A stretch of DNA of 64,000 nucleotides from Bradyrhizobium jicamae (GTDB lineage Bacteria; Pseudomonadota; Alphaproteobacteria; Rhizobiales; Xanthobacteraceae), in the NCBI RefSeq assembly GCF_018130695.1, contig NZ_JAFCJX010000019.1, forward strand, positions 108,278 through 172,277, written 5' to 3'. The notes under the pieces are model-generated. The model saw only the letters and a list, made by a program, of their open reading frames with translations, ran no database searches and was not told the DNA's origin. Both the position numbers and the translations under genes were made by a program. Below are positions 44,823 through 53,370 of this stretch, in pieces; the stretch's first letter is position 1; each line of letters begins with the position of its first letter.

Positions 44823-45673
44823 ACGCGGACATCATCGCGCGAGGGCGCGTTGCAGTTGTGACAGGTGCGGCGAACGGAATCGGGGCGGCTGCGGCACGGC
44901 GTTTTGCCCGCGAAGGGATGCGCCTCGTGCTGTTCGACAGGGACAAAGATGCGCTTCGGATGCTCGCCGGCACGCTCGATACCGAAATTGTCGTCGTGCC
45001 GGGCGATGTATCCCGTGAGGCGGATCTGGAAGCTTTGAGGGATGCGGCATACGGACGGTTCGGCGAAGTTGCCCTGCTGATGAACAATGCAGCTATCATC
45101 GAGCGCGCCGGCCCTTACGAGAAAATCGGCGCATGGCGGCACGCCCTCGACATAAATTTTTTTGGCGTGCTCGCTGCCCAACATCTTTTCGTTCCGCGCA
45201 TGATCGAAGCGAAGACACGAAGCGCGATCGTCAATCTCGGGTCCAAGGAGGGTATTACCACCCCTCCCGGCAAAGCGGCGTACTCCGTCTCCAAGGCTGC
45301 AGTGAAGGTTCTGACCGAGCAACTCAGCCACGAGCTTTTGAAGGCGACTGAAGGTCGTGTCACGGCGCACCTGCTGGTGCCAGGGTACACATGGACTCCC
45401 ATGAACTTTTCGGGCCTGAAGCCGTTGCAGGATGCCAAACCGGACGAGCCCTGGACGGCCGAACAAGTGATCGACCTGTTTGTCGAACGGTTTCGGCGCG
45501 GCGATTTTTACATCATTTGCCCCGACAATTCAGTCACATCCGAAATAGATGCTAGACGAATTCGTTGGGCCGCGGACGATATGGTTCAAAACAGGCCCGC
45601 GCTTTCCCGATGGCATCCTGATTGGGGGCCGCGCTTTGCGGCCTGGATGTCAGGACTGCCGGAGGAGGACTGA
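44819..45673 (+). CDS. SDR-family oxidoreductase
   Basis: This is a classical SDR of 284 residues: TGAANGIGAAAARRFA, NNAAIIERAG and YSVSKAAVKVLTEQL. It begins inside the aldolase stop (ATGA overlap at 44819-44822) with AAGGAAGGA upstream, so both are translated together. It has a longer C-terminal part than usual (WHPDWGPRFAAWMSGLPEED). It could oxidise an alcohol or sugar acid in the same pathway. The substrate is unknown. Confidence 0.83.
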   Translation: MNADIIARGRVAVVTGAANGIGAAAARRFAREGMRLVLFDRDKDALRMLAGTLDTEIVVVPGDVSREADLEALRDAAYGRFGEVALLMNNAAIIERAGPYEKIGAWRHALDINFFGVLAAQHLFVPRMIEAKTRSAIVNLGSKEGITTPPGKAAYSVSKAAVKVLTEQLSHELLKATEGRVTAHLLVPGYTWTPMNFSGLKPLQDAKPDEPWTAEQVIDLFVERFRRGDFYIICPDNSVTSEIDARRIRWAADDMVQNRPALSRWHPDWGPRFAAWMSGLPEED

Positions 45674-45861
45674 GATATCATTGAAATGGCGAAGTTGAGC
45701 AATACTCATGTGTTCGACCCTCTTTTTCGTTTTCCCAGCGCGAAGCGTTCTTTCATAACTGCTTGAAGTCGTTTGCGGAGCGATCTCTCGTCCGTCGTAT
45801 GCGGGGAGGGAATGTGCGGGTACGACCCGAAGCGAACGCCACGCCTGGACGGAGTTTCAAC

Positions 45862-46866
45862 ATGAGCAAAACCATCACAACCGCAAAGGTCGTGTTTCTC
45901 GATAGGAGCACGATGCTGCCTGACGTTGTTTTGCGCCGATTGTCATTTCCACACGAGTGGATTGAGTACGAAGCGACGCGAGCCGAGGAGGTGAGCGATC
46001 GGATTGCCGATGCCCATGTTGTGATCACAAACAAGGCGCCGGTAACTGGAAGGGGGATGGCCACAGCACGCAACCTGAAACTGGTGGCAGTCGCTGCGAC
46101 CGGGACAGATGTGGTGGATATTGCGGCCTGTGCTGCCAGGAATGTGCTCGTGTCAAATATTCGGGACTACGCGGTCGACACGGTCCCCGAACATACCTTT
46201 GCTCTCTTGTTCGCGCTTCGCCGCAGCCTCATTGCCTACCGCGACTCGGTGCGGACGGGACGTTGGGCTGACTCGGGGCAGTTTTGCTATTTCGATTACC
46301 CGATCCGGAATATCGCAGGTTCTGTACTTGGGATCATTGGGGATGGCGCGCTGGGACGCGCCGTCGCGGACCTCGCGCGAGGCTTTGGAATGCGCGTCCT
46401 CTTTTCGTCCTACAAGGGGGTTCAGGGGATGGGGCCGCTCTATACGCCGTTTGAAGACGTGCTGCGCCTCAGTGATGCGATCACGATCCACGCTCCGCTG
46501 ACGCCGGCAACGCGCAACATGATCGGGGCGCCCGAGTTCGCGCTCATGGAACGCAGCCCGATACTCATCAATACGGCCAGAGGCGGTCTGGTTGACGAGA
46601 TCGCCCTGGGCGAGGCGCTTCGTTCCGGTCGCATATCGGGCGCCGGCTTTGATGTGGCTACCGTCGAGCCGCCCTCAGCAGATCATCCACTTATGCAACT
46701 GACCGGGCTGCCCAACTTCATTCTGACCCCTCACGTCGCGTGGGCAAGTCAGGAGGCGGTGCAATCGCTTGCTGACCAACTCATGGATAATATCGAAGCG
46801 TTCTGGAGTGGGACGCCGAAGAATGTCGTGTCTCACCAGGAGACGGATCGAGGAGTTTCCCGCTAA
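45862..46866 (+). CDS. D-2-hydroxyacid dehydrogenase (hydroxypyruvate/glyoxylate reductase type)
   Basis: This is a 334-residue NAD(P)-dependent enzyme with the C-terminal Rossmann motif GIIGDGALGRAVAD, the arginine in NTARGGLVDE and the catalytic histidine in LTPHVAWAS; the glutamate lies between. It reduces 2-keto acids such as hydroxypyruvate or glyoxylate. Near the glycerate 2-kinase and tartrate-type dehydrogenase it probably makes D-glycerate from hydroxypyruvate. I start at 45862 (GGACGGAG upstream); an earlier in-frame start at 45763 adds 33 residues not typical for the family. Confidence 0.85.
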   Translation: MSKTITTAKVVFLDRSTMLPDVVLRRLSFPHEWIEYEATRAEEVSDRIADAHVVITNKAPVTGRGMATARNLKLVAVAATGTDVVDIAACAARNVLVSNIRDYAVDTVPEHTFALLFALRRSLIAYRDSVRTGRWADSGQFCYFDYPIRNIAGSVLGIIGDGALGRAVADLARGFGMRVLFSSYKGVQGMGPLYTPFEDVLRLSDAITIHAPLTPATRNMIGAPEFALMERSPILINTARGGLVDEIALGEALRSGRISGAGFDVATVEPPSADHPLMQLTGLPNFILTPHVAWASQEAVQSLADQLMDNIEAFWSGTPKNVVSHQETDRGVSR

Positions 46867-47234
46867 GCGATGTAAGCGGACCGGGCGTCGCTCAAGCTCC
46901 ATCGACGGCTGTTGACCCACAGCGCCCTTGAGCCCGTGCCAGTGCTTCGACCGCTTGAACCTGGGTACCCCGTTCCACCGCTCCGTCGGCTGTGGAATCT
47001 GGAGACACGGTAGAAACGGTATCTCTCCCCGGTTTGCGCTGCGCAGGATGACGTCAGCGGCTTCGAGCTGGAGGTGCTGCCGGGCTACGCCATCGAGGCC
47101 GTGAAAATCCCGCTGTCGGTATCGGTGACAGGCGTCGCGGCGACATCGGCGCGGTGCTGACGCGGCAAGATATTTCGACTATTCTCCAATGTGGACCATC
47201 AAGGGGGCAGGACAGGGCCCACGAGGGGTGATCG
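46867..47234. other. Gap with no supported gene
   Basis: One frame at about 47045-47155 reads DDVSGFELEVLPGYAIEAVKIP and then stops, which looks like a piece of a coding sequence, but I do not recognise the family. No other feature is visible. Confidence 0.3.
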
Positions 47235-47678
47235 ATGAGCACAGTCAAAAGCGCTCTGGCCCAGAAGAAGGGCGCCCTGATCGATGTTCGTTCCGGCGAC
47301 ATGGTCGTCGAAGCCTTGCGCCAGATGCGCGACAATCGGGTCCGGTCGGTGCTGGTCATCGACGACGACGTGCTGGTCGGTATCGTGACCCAGGGTGACT
47401 GCGCCATCAAAGTGCTGCTGCCCGGGCTCGATGCGAAGACGACGCCCGTGGGCCAAGTGATGACGGGCAACCCGGTGACGGTCAAGCCGGACGATCCGCT
47501 GGAGGGCTGCATGGCTGTGATGGCTAAGCGCGGTTTTCGCCATCTGCCAGTGTTGGACGCCGGCAAGGTCGTAGGCGTGATCTCGATCGGAGACGTCGTC
47601 AAGAACATCATCCGGGATTTAGAGCACAACGTGGACGACCTGATGGGCTACATCATGAAGGACGGCCCCGGGGGCTGA
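47235..47678 (+). CDS. CBS-pair domain protein
   Basis: This is a 147-residue protein made only of two CBS motifs: the first ends RVRSVLVIDDDVLVGIVTQGD and the second GFRHLPVLDAGKVVGVISIGD (residues about 33-53 and 96-116, partly quoted). Such stand-alone proteins bind adenosine nucleotides and may sense energy state. It marks a change of context between the catabolic cluster and the following broken genes. Function is unknown. Confidence 0.8.
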   Translation: MSTVKSALAQKKGALIDVRSGDMVVEALRQMRDNRVRSVLVIDDDVLVGIVTQGDCAIKVLLPGLDAKTTPVGQVMTGNPVTVKPDDPLEGCMAVMAKRGFRHLPVLDAGKVVGVISIGDVVKNIIRDLEHNVDDLMGYIMKDGPGG

Positions 47679-47765
47679 CAGACGAACTGCGATGCCGTCG
47701 CCCCCGATATCTGCTTGTGGGCCGTGGCTGCCTGGCTCGATCGCGGACAGAGCGCCAAACCACCA

Positions 47766-48653
47766 CTAACCCCGGAGGTGGTCCAAGAACGCTCGCAGCG
47801 CTGACGGGACTTGACGGTGAGAAGAGTAGTAGGCGTGGAAGCCCGGTCCAGGCGAAATCCACTCGGGGAGCACCGCGACCAGTGAGCCGCTCGACAGCTG
47901 CGCGTCGACCCTGGCCTTCAGGCAATAGAACAGGCCAACGCCGGCCTCTGCCATGCGGATCGAGAGCTCAGAGTCATCAAGGATGATGGTGCCGGGAACG
48001 TCGATGGCGAGACGCTTCCCTTGATGCTCGAATTCCCACTCATAGATCCGGTCGGTGCCCAGGCGGATGCGTATGCACTTATGGCTCGCGAGATCTTCCG
48101 GGTGTCCTGGATGCCCATGGTCTCTGAGATAACCGGGTGAGCCGACGATGATCCATTCGAGACTGTCGCTCAGTCGCGAGGCAATCATGCCTTCGGGCAC
48201 GGTTCCGCCGTAGCGGATGCCCGCATCGAACCCCTCGGCGACCATGTCGATGAACTTGTCGTCGACGGCAATCTCCACTTCGATCTCAGGGAAAGCCGCG
48301 AGAAACGCTGGGAGCTTCGGCGCGAGAAGCAGGCGCGCAGCATCGCGCAATGCGGTGATCCTGACGCGGCCCACAAGGTGGCCGCGGAACTCATTCAGGC
48401 CCTCGATGGCATCTTCAATCCCGCGGAAGCGAGGCTCCAGTTCACGCACGAGCATTTCGCCTGCGGCCGTAAGATGCACGCTTCGGCTGGTGCGATGCAG
48501 AAGGCGTACGCCAAGCCGTTCCTCGAGACTCCTCATGGAATGGCTGAGTGCAGAGGCGGAGACACCCCTGATGGTCGCGGCGCGACGGAAGCCGCCTGCA
48601 CGTACAATCGCCAGGAAAACTTCCAACTCAACAAGATCGGTTCGGTTACTCAT
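47766..48653 (-). CDS. LysR-family transcriptional regulator
   Basis: This is a 295-residue LysR regulator. Its winged helix is at the N-terminus (IVRAGGFRRAATIRGVSASALSHSMRSLE in part), and a ligand domain follows with EGFDAGIRYGG. No gene it could divergently control is intact: to its right there is only a transposase remnant. It might be a left-over of a lost cluster, or regulate something at a distance. Confidence 0.82.
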   Translation of the reverse strand: MSNRTDLVELEVFLAIVRAGGFRRAATIRGVSASALSHSMRSLEERLGVRLLHRTSRSVHLTAAGEMLVRELEPRFRGIEDAIEGLNEFRGHLVGRVRITALRDAARLLLAPKLPAFLAAFPEIEVEIAVDDKFIDMVAEGFDAGIRYGGTVPEGMIASRLSDSLEWIIVGSPGYLRDHGHPGHPEDLASHKCIRIRLGTDRIYEWEFEHQGKRLAIDVPGTIILDDSELSIRMAEAGVGLFYCLKARVDAQLSSGSLVAVLPEWISPGPGFHAYYSSHRQVPSALRAFLDHLRG

Positions 48654-48772
48654 ATCGAGATCGATGCATACGCCTCAACAGTCAGTCAATTCCTGCTCAA
48701 CGATCCGGTCCTCGCAAGCGGGCAGAGCTCTCGTCCGCACATCCTCTACCAAAGCACCGTCTGAGAAAAGGG

Positions 48773-49083
48773 TTGGTCTTCAATAGTTTCCGACGAGTTC
48801 GCCGGGTCAGCAACGACACGCTCCTGCGCGTGGTCCGACGCTGCAGCCGCCCGCCGTCTGACTCTCCCAAGGTCATTGGCATTGACGATTGGGCTTGGCG
48901 GCGCAATCACCGGTACGCCAGCATCGTCTGCAACTTGGAAAGGCGCCGGGTAGTCACCTTGCTGCCTGATCGTGAGCCCGCGACCGCTCAAGCCTGGCTC
49001 GCTGCTCATCCCACGATCGCAATAGTCGCCCGTGACCGTGGAGGCGGATATGGCGAAGCCGCGGCCGGCCGCTCCGACATACC
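48773..49083 (+). pseudogene. ISL3-type transposase remnant
   Basis: The frame has VIGIDDWAWRRNHRYASIVCNLERRRVVTLLPDR and HPTIAIVARDRGGGYGEAAA, quoted in pieces, which matches the N-terminal catalytic part of ISL3-family transposases. The zinc-finger N-terminus and the C-terminal half are missing; after about 49083 the frame no longer looks like a transposase. No terminal repeats are visible. Confidence 0.7.
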
Positions 49084-49454
49084 GGTCATCGCCTATGTTA
49101 GCCCGCATGCGCCGAATTCAGAGCGGTCCTCACGGCGCACGGCGTGCCGGCCTATACGTCAGCCGAAAGCTGCGCGTCTGAATTCTTCGGCTTGCTCCTC
49201 CAGCCCACCTCCGCAGCGGGACGTTGCCGCGGTGGCCGAATGGACGCATGCGGAAACGAAGTCGACGCCAACGCGATGCTATCCGGCGAAGACAAGCGGC
49301 TGCGTGGTAACAATGTAGCTAACGGCCAGATTTAGTTTCGGAAAAGGCGAATTACATTCCATAATCTATGTTATGCGAATAAAATAGAGATGGAATATCA
49401 ACGTGTTACGTATATCAGATGTCTCCAGCCCACCGACGCTCTGAAGATCAAGAT

Positions 49455-49812
49455 CGTGTAGTCCTATTGAAGCACGTCGCCGACGAGTTCGACGCTGCAG
49501 TCAGTTCAGCTCTCCTCACCGTCGCGGATGCAATTCGAACTCTGAGCCACTTCTGAGAGCATGACCGCTATCGTCGAAACTACTAACAATCAGACCACGG
49601 CCGTTGCGGCCGTGGCTCAGAAGGGGTCTCTAACCATCGAAGCCGTTTCAGCTTCTACCAATGAGCTTTCCACTTCGGTCTCGGAGATCGGAAAGCAAGC
49701 ATCATTGTCGGCCACGATCTCTGCAAGCGCCGTCGAAGAAGCGGATCGGACCAATGTGACGATTAACGGTCTTTCCGTATCCGAGACGAGCTTACCGTCT
49801 CTTAGGGCCTGA
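49455..49812 (+). pseudogene. Methyl-accepting chemotaxis protein remnant
   Basis: A first frame reads HVADEFDAAVSSALLTVADAI and a second, shifted one, from 49561, reads TTNNQTTAVAAVAQKGSLTIEAVSASTNELSTSVSEIGKQ in part. Both belong to the start of the chemoreceptor signalling domain. A frameshift lies between them and the rest of the receptor is missing. The sequence before it is AT-rich and shows nothing coding. Confidence 0.65.
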
Positions 49813-50177
49813 CAGAATCCGGGGGAGCGCCTTTCCAGCGGTTGATGGTCCGCTCATCCTTGTCGAAGAAATTCAGCATCGGTAGCACCAAGGCGGCACA
49901 GCTTCGCAGCCTGGTCTGCATACTCAGTGTAATAGCCGGACGGGCGGCCATGCCTTGGCACGCCCCATTGTGCACCCAGCATGATGCATTTTGGCCATAA
50001 TGTAGCGATCTTCTGCGATTGGATGATCATTGCCGCGGCTGCCAGGATAGCCCCGACTGCCGCCGAACGAGCAGCCAACTTATTCCAGCGGGCTTGGGCC
50101 ACCAACGTCTCGCCCAGGTCGATGCGCTCGCCGTCCTCGTCCTTCCAGACGAACTCTCCGCCGAGCATCGCGCCCAT
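49802..50177 (-). pseudogene. Terminase small subunit-like/HTH protein, frameshifted remnant
   Basis: On the minus strand GRPSGYYTEYADQAAKLCRLGATDAE changes frame at about 49872 and continues FFDKDERTINRWKGAPPDS (quoted in pieces). Phage-type small terminase or related HTH proteins usually have these blocks in one frame. The upstream part, with WNKLAARSAAVGAILAAAAM, is not recognised. It is a fragment of a phage-like or host gene. Confidence 0.5.
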
Positions 50178-50182
50178 ACCCT

Positions 50183-50575
50183 GTGTATCGGTCCCCCACC
50201 TTCGCGACGGTGGACTTCACCCACCCGCGATCCTTTGGCCGCGGCGATACCGTCTACGACCCCTGGCATTGTGTGCCGGTGCTCGCCCGCAAACCCGCCT
50301 TGCGCAACCGTGCTCCCTTCAAAGACTGGGTGCTGCCGACCGCGATCGAGCGGATCCGGCGCAAGCTTGCTAGCACCGACGATGGCAATCGGTAAATGAT
50401 CGACATCCTCAACGCGGTGCCGACTGATGGTTTGCCCGCGGTGGAAGCGGCCTGTGCCGAAGCGCTCAGTCACAGCGTCCATTCCGCCGATGTCGTGCTC
50501 AATATCCTGGCCCGCCAACGTGAACCCGCCCCACCGGCGAACATCATGACGCCGGCCGCACTGACGCTCCGTCAT
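50183..50575 (+). pseudogene. IS21-family IstA C-terminal remnant, with in-frame TAA
   Basis: The frame reads YDPWHCVPVLARKPALRNRAP, a C-terminal IstA block, then a TAA at 50393-50395, then in the same frame MIDILNAVPTDGLPAVEAACAEA and ADVVLNILARQREPA. The order matches the end of IstA, with CAG changed to TAA at the break. The DDE domain part upstream is missing. Confidence 0.6.
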
Positions 50576-50781
50576 GCAGCGATCGCCTGCACTGCGACAT
50601 CGTTGAGATCGGCAACGACAGTTGGCGTTTCAAAGGCCGCGACGATGTTCAAACAACCCGCGCTCGCGCCGTCTCCGCAACCCCGACCAGCTCCGACGAC
50701 CCGAGCGCTACCAACAGAGCGCGCCGATTAAAGGGGTCCCCTTTGGATGCCGATAGGGGATCCCAGTCGAACGCCGATTGA
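50576..50781 (+). pseudogene. IS21-family IstB C-terminal remnant
   Basis: In a different frame from IstA the sequence reads DRLHCDIVEIGNDSWRFKGRD and continues to a TGA at 50779-50781. This is the expected C-terminus of the IS21 helper ATPase IstB. The first four fifths of istB are absent, so an internal deletion has joined istA and istB ends. Confidence 0.5.
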
Positions 50782-50810
50782 CGCTCGGGGACGCGGTCGC
50801 CTCCCGTGTA

Positions 50811-51053
50811 AATTCTGTAAGTGTGCTAGTGCTCATCGGCGAGAGACCGGGCCCTTCCGCAACCAATAGTCTCGGAGCCTATTTCACCTTGGCACCGCAG
50901 CGAGGGGCGACTGATGCCGATCGAAACTGCGTGTCGCACATAAGGCCCGAAGGCGTCCAATACGACGATGCGGCACGCCAGATCGCATATCTGCTCCATG
51001 CATCCCGCATTCGCGGCTGTTCCGGAGTCGCGATCAAAAACCGCGCTGACGAT
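50811..51053 (+). pseudogene. eutC: Ethanolamine ammonia-lyase small subunit (EutC), C-terminal remnant
   Basis: About 80 residues match the C-terminal part of EutC: VLVLIGERPGPSATNSLGAYF, then GATDADRNCVSHIRPEGVQYDDAA. The protein normally has about 260 to 300 residues and binds adenosylcobalamin with EutB; here the N-terminal two thirds are missing and the IS21 remnant lies where they should be. After about 51053 the frame is unlike EutC. The gene was probably broken by the IS element. Confidence 0.65.
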
Positions 51054-51384
51054 GTGGGCCTGGGGCCAACTGCTCCCAGGTACGTCATGGAGTGGCCTCT
51101 GATGCCTGAGGCGCGATCGCAGGCGGTGCAAAATGCACGAGATCGTAGTTTGGCGTACAAAATTCTGCAAATGGCGGAGAGAGTGTCAGTCAATCCCCGT
51201 TGAAAGGTAAGGCAACTTCTTCCCTTATAGACCAAAACCCACGAATTCAGCTACGCGTTCAAGTGGAACTTCGTGTGGGCGAACACGTCCAGTTCGCGAT
51301 CGCGAACTCAGCGCGTTGCTGATCTGCGGGGCAAAAGCCCATTCTTGATTGGTTGAATCCGCTGTCCAGGATTGATAGTAGCAA

Positions 51385-51434
51385 TTGCCCTCCGAAGGCG
51401 AAGGCCACGCGTTCGAATCGTGTCGGGTGCGCCA
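51385..51434 (+). tRNA. tRNA-Arg(CCG) 3' fragment with CCA, candidate attachment site
   Basis: The order is anticodon stem TTGCC, loop CTCCGAA with anticodon CCG, stem GGCGA, variable AGGCC, T-stem ACGCG, loop TTCGAAT, stem CGTGT, acceptor CGGGTGC, G, CCA. The 5' half (51353-51384) is degenerate: GAATCCG could pair with six of seven acceptor positions, but there is no proper D-arm. So this is a tRNA-derived 3' piece, as left by integrases that use tRNA genes, or a decayed tRNA. About 270 bases on either side contain no gene I can support. Confidence 0.55.
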
Positions 51435-51703
51435 ACATCATTGATGTGCAATTTCGAATGTGGCCACTGCCAATTTGCCAGGGTTTACGCGCGATCAACT
51501 GCGACCTTGACGTCCGATCAGGCTGCGGCGGTGGTAACCACGGTGCTGAACGTCCTCACGAATTTCCTCGCTTACCGAGCGAACAACGCGCTTTCTCTTG
51601 CGCCAATTCCCGCTCAGACTCGAAGGAATAGCAAATCCTCGCGGGACAACCAGTAGATCGTTCCTTCCGTTTAGATAAACGTCGTACACTCAATCCTCCA
51701 ATT

Positions 51704-53356
51704 CTATCGGGCGTCCGAAGCCGTCGGAATTACCGGCAACACGAGGCAAGATGGATGATCAGAATCATGGAAGATCGTATCGGTTCCAATTTTCTCCGGC
51801 GTATACATATGTGGCCAGAGCTGTTCGGTCACAGGTGAGTCCCCATTCGCTATCTCCAGCCTGATGCGATGACCAGCTGCGAAGCGATATGCCTGAGGCT
51901 CAAGACTAATTTCGAAGGGATAGATTTGGTCCGGAATGAGCGGGTCCGCGCGATCGTGCGGGTGGCGAGGAACCTCGGTCGTGCTGGACGGATCGAGTTC
52001 GCGATGTGATGCTCTCAGCCAGCCGCGCGTGACAACAGTTGCTGCCGCGTTGTGGCCAACCTTGTACGCATCGGTGTCATCGAGTTGGTCGCTTAGCTTG
52101 ATGAAGAAATCCGTATCGGCATTGGAGGATGCAGCGTACAAACGAAGAAGGATCGGCCCCGCGATCACCAAATCTTGCTCGAGCCGCGGTGTCGTGAAGG
52201 TCAATACTCGCCGAACTGGGTCGAAGCCGGAGGCCGGGCCGCCGGGCCCAAACCCGACGACACCTGCGACCCAGCCAGGATCGGGGTAAGAGTAAGAACT
52301 GGAGTTCACCCCTGTCGAGGTCCGCGATGCTAGCGAGCCATCGTTGAAGGAATGGACACTGCCCGACCGTGTGGGTGACAGGTAGAGAGTTTGATACTCT
52401 GTTTCGGCCGGCGGCCATTGCGCCGCAACACGCCGCTCGCCCGATCCGCCGACAAAGAATTCGACCGCCGGACGGCTCTCCCAGCCTGTCTCGATTCCTT
52501 TCAGCCAGCGATCATAGAATGGCAGCATGACTGCGCGGTGAAAGTCAGTGCTGGCAAACTCGGCTGCCGCGGTCCAGGCATTGGGTGCCGCCGACATGCG
52601 CAATTTCTTGGGACCTCGCGCACGCTGATAGCCGTCAATGTTACCGCGCGTGTGAAGCTGATGTTTGCCCCAGACACCACTTGAATATAGCGGGACCTCG
52701 ATCTGATCGAGCTTGTCCCAAGCTGATCGTTCGCGCCAAAAATCGTCGAACAGCGGATGCTCCGCGAGTAGGCTATCGAGGTCGGTTTTTTGATTGCGCG
52801 CGGGTCCAGTCTCGGGAAAGCGATTGATAGTCCGATTCTGATGCCACCAGTAGCCCGCAAAGAAATCGCACGGGATACCTCCATGATAACAGCCCTGGCG
52901 ATAGATATCGGCCGCTCCGTCATGCGCACCGATGCAAGCGAGGGACGGCGGCTTCAGGGCGCCAAGGAACCATTGGATCATGCAATAATAGGATTGACCG
53001 ATGCTACCGACCTTTCCGTTCGACCAGGGCTGTGCCGCCGCCCATTCTATCGCGTCGTAAAGGTCGCCCTGCTCGTCCTTGCCGAGGAAGCCGAACTCGC
53101 CCTCGGAACGGCCACAGCCTCGCAGATCGAGATGCACATAAGCGTAGCCTTCGCCAACGTAGAAATCGATCGGGCCGGTTTCCCGCCATAGGAACTGCGG
53201 GCTGGCCGGGAGCGCATTGTTGTCGAAACGGTAAGGCGAGGCGGCGAACAAGGTCGGCAGTTCGCGCGCTTGTGAAGGCTTGTAGACGGCCACTGCCAGC
53301 TTAGTGCCATCCCGGGCGGAGAAATGCACCACCTCTGGCGTCAGTGGATTTAACAT
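51704..53356 (-). CDS. CocE/NonD-family serine hydrolase (X-Pro dipeptidyl-peptidase S15 type)
   Basis: This is a 550-residue hydrolase with the N-terminal S15 alpha/beta domain and the C-terminal jelly-roll domain. The nucleophile is Ser122 in GSIGQSYY, preceded by the DLRGCGRSEGE strand; the C-terminal histidine is probably in FHDSDHPSCLVLP. The family includes cocaine esterase, glutaryl-7-ACA acylase and related ester or amide hydrolases. The ATG at 53356 follows GGGAGA and lies 14 bases after the end of the interrupted MFS gene, so both form one operon. It resembles the second hydrolase at 61469-63115 over most of its length (for example ASPYRFDNNALP versus ASPYRYDNDDVP). Confidence 0.85.
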   Translation of the reverse strand: MLNPLTPEVVHFSARDGTKLAVAVYKPSQARELPTLFAASPYRFDNNALPASPQFLWRETGPIDFYVGEGYAYVHLDLRGCGRSEGEFGFLGKDEQGDLYDAIEWAAAQPWSNGKVGSIGQSYYCMIQWFLGALKPPSLACIGAHDGAADIYRQGCYHGGIPCDFFAGYWWHQNRTINRFPETGPARNQKTDLDSLLAEHPLFDDFWRERSAWDKLDQIEVPLYSSGVWGKHQLHTRGNIDGYQRARGPKKLRMSAAPNAWTAAAEFASTDFHRAVMLPFYDRWLKGIETGWESRPAVEFFVGGSGERRVAAQWPPAETEYQTLYLSPTRSGSVHSFNDGSLASRTSTGVNSSSYSYPDPGWVAGVVGFGPGGPASGFDPVRRVLTFTTPRLEQDLVIAGPILLRLYAASSNADTDFFIKLSDQLDDTDAYKVGHNAAATVVTRGWLRASHRELDPSSTTEVPRHPHDRADPLIPDQIYPFEISLEPQAYRFAAGHRIRLEIANGDSPVTEQLWPHMYTPEKIGTDTIFHDSDHPSCLVLPVIPTASDAR

Positions 53357-53370
53357 CGAGATCTCCCGTC

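Noticed and set aside
48663..48674. GATGCATACGCC next to the LysR gene, like part of the TAATGCATAC operator
   Set aside because: Only one half-site matches and there is no second arm; it may be chance.
51353..51656. Open frames of about 92 to 94 codons across the tRNA fragment
   Set aside because: They overlap the tRNA-derived segment and each other and show no domain.
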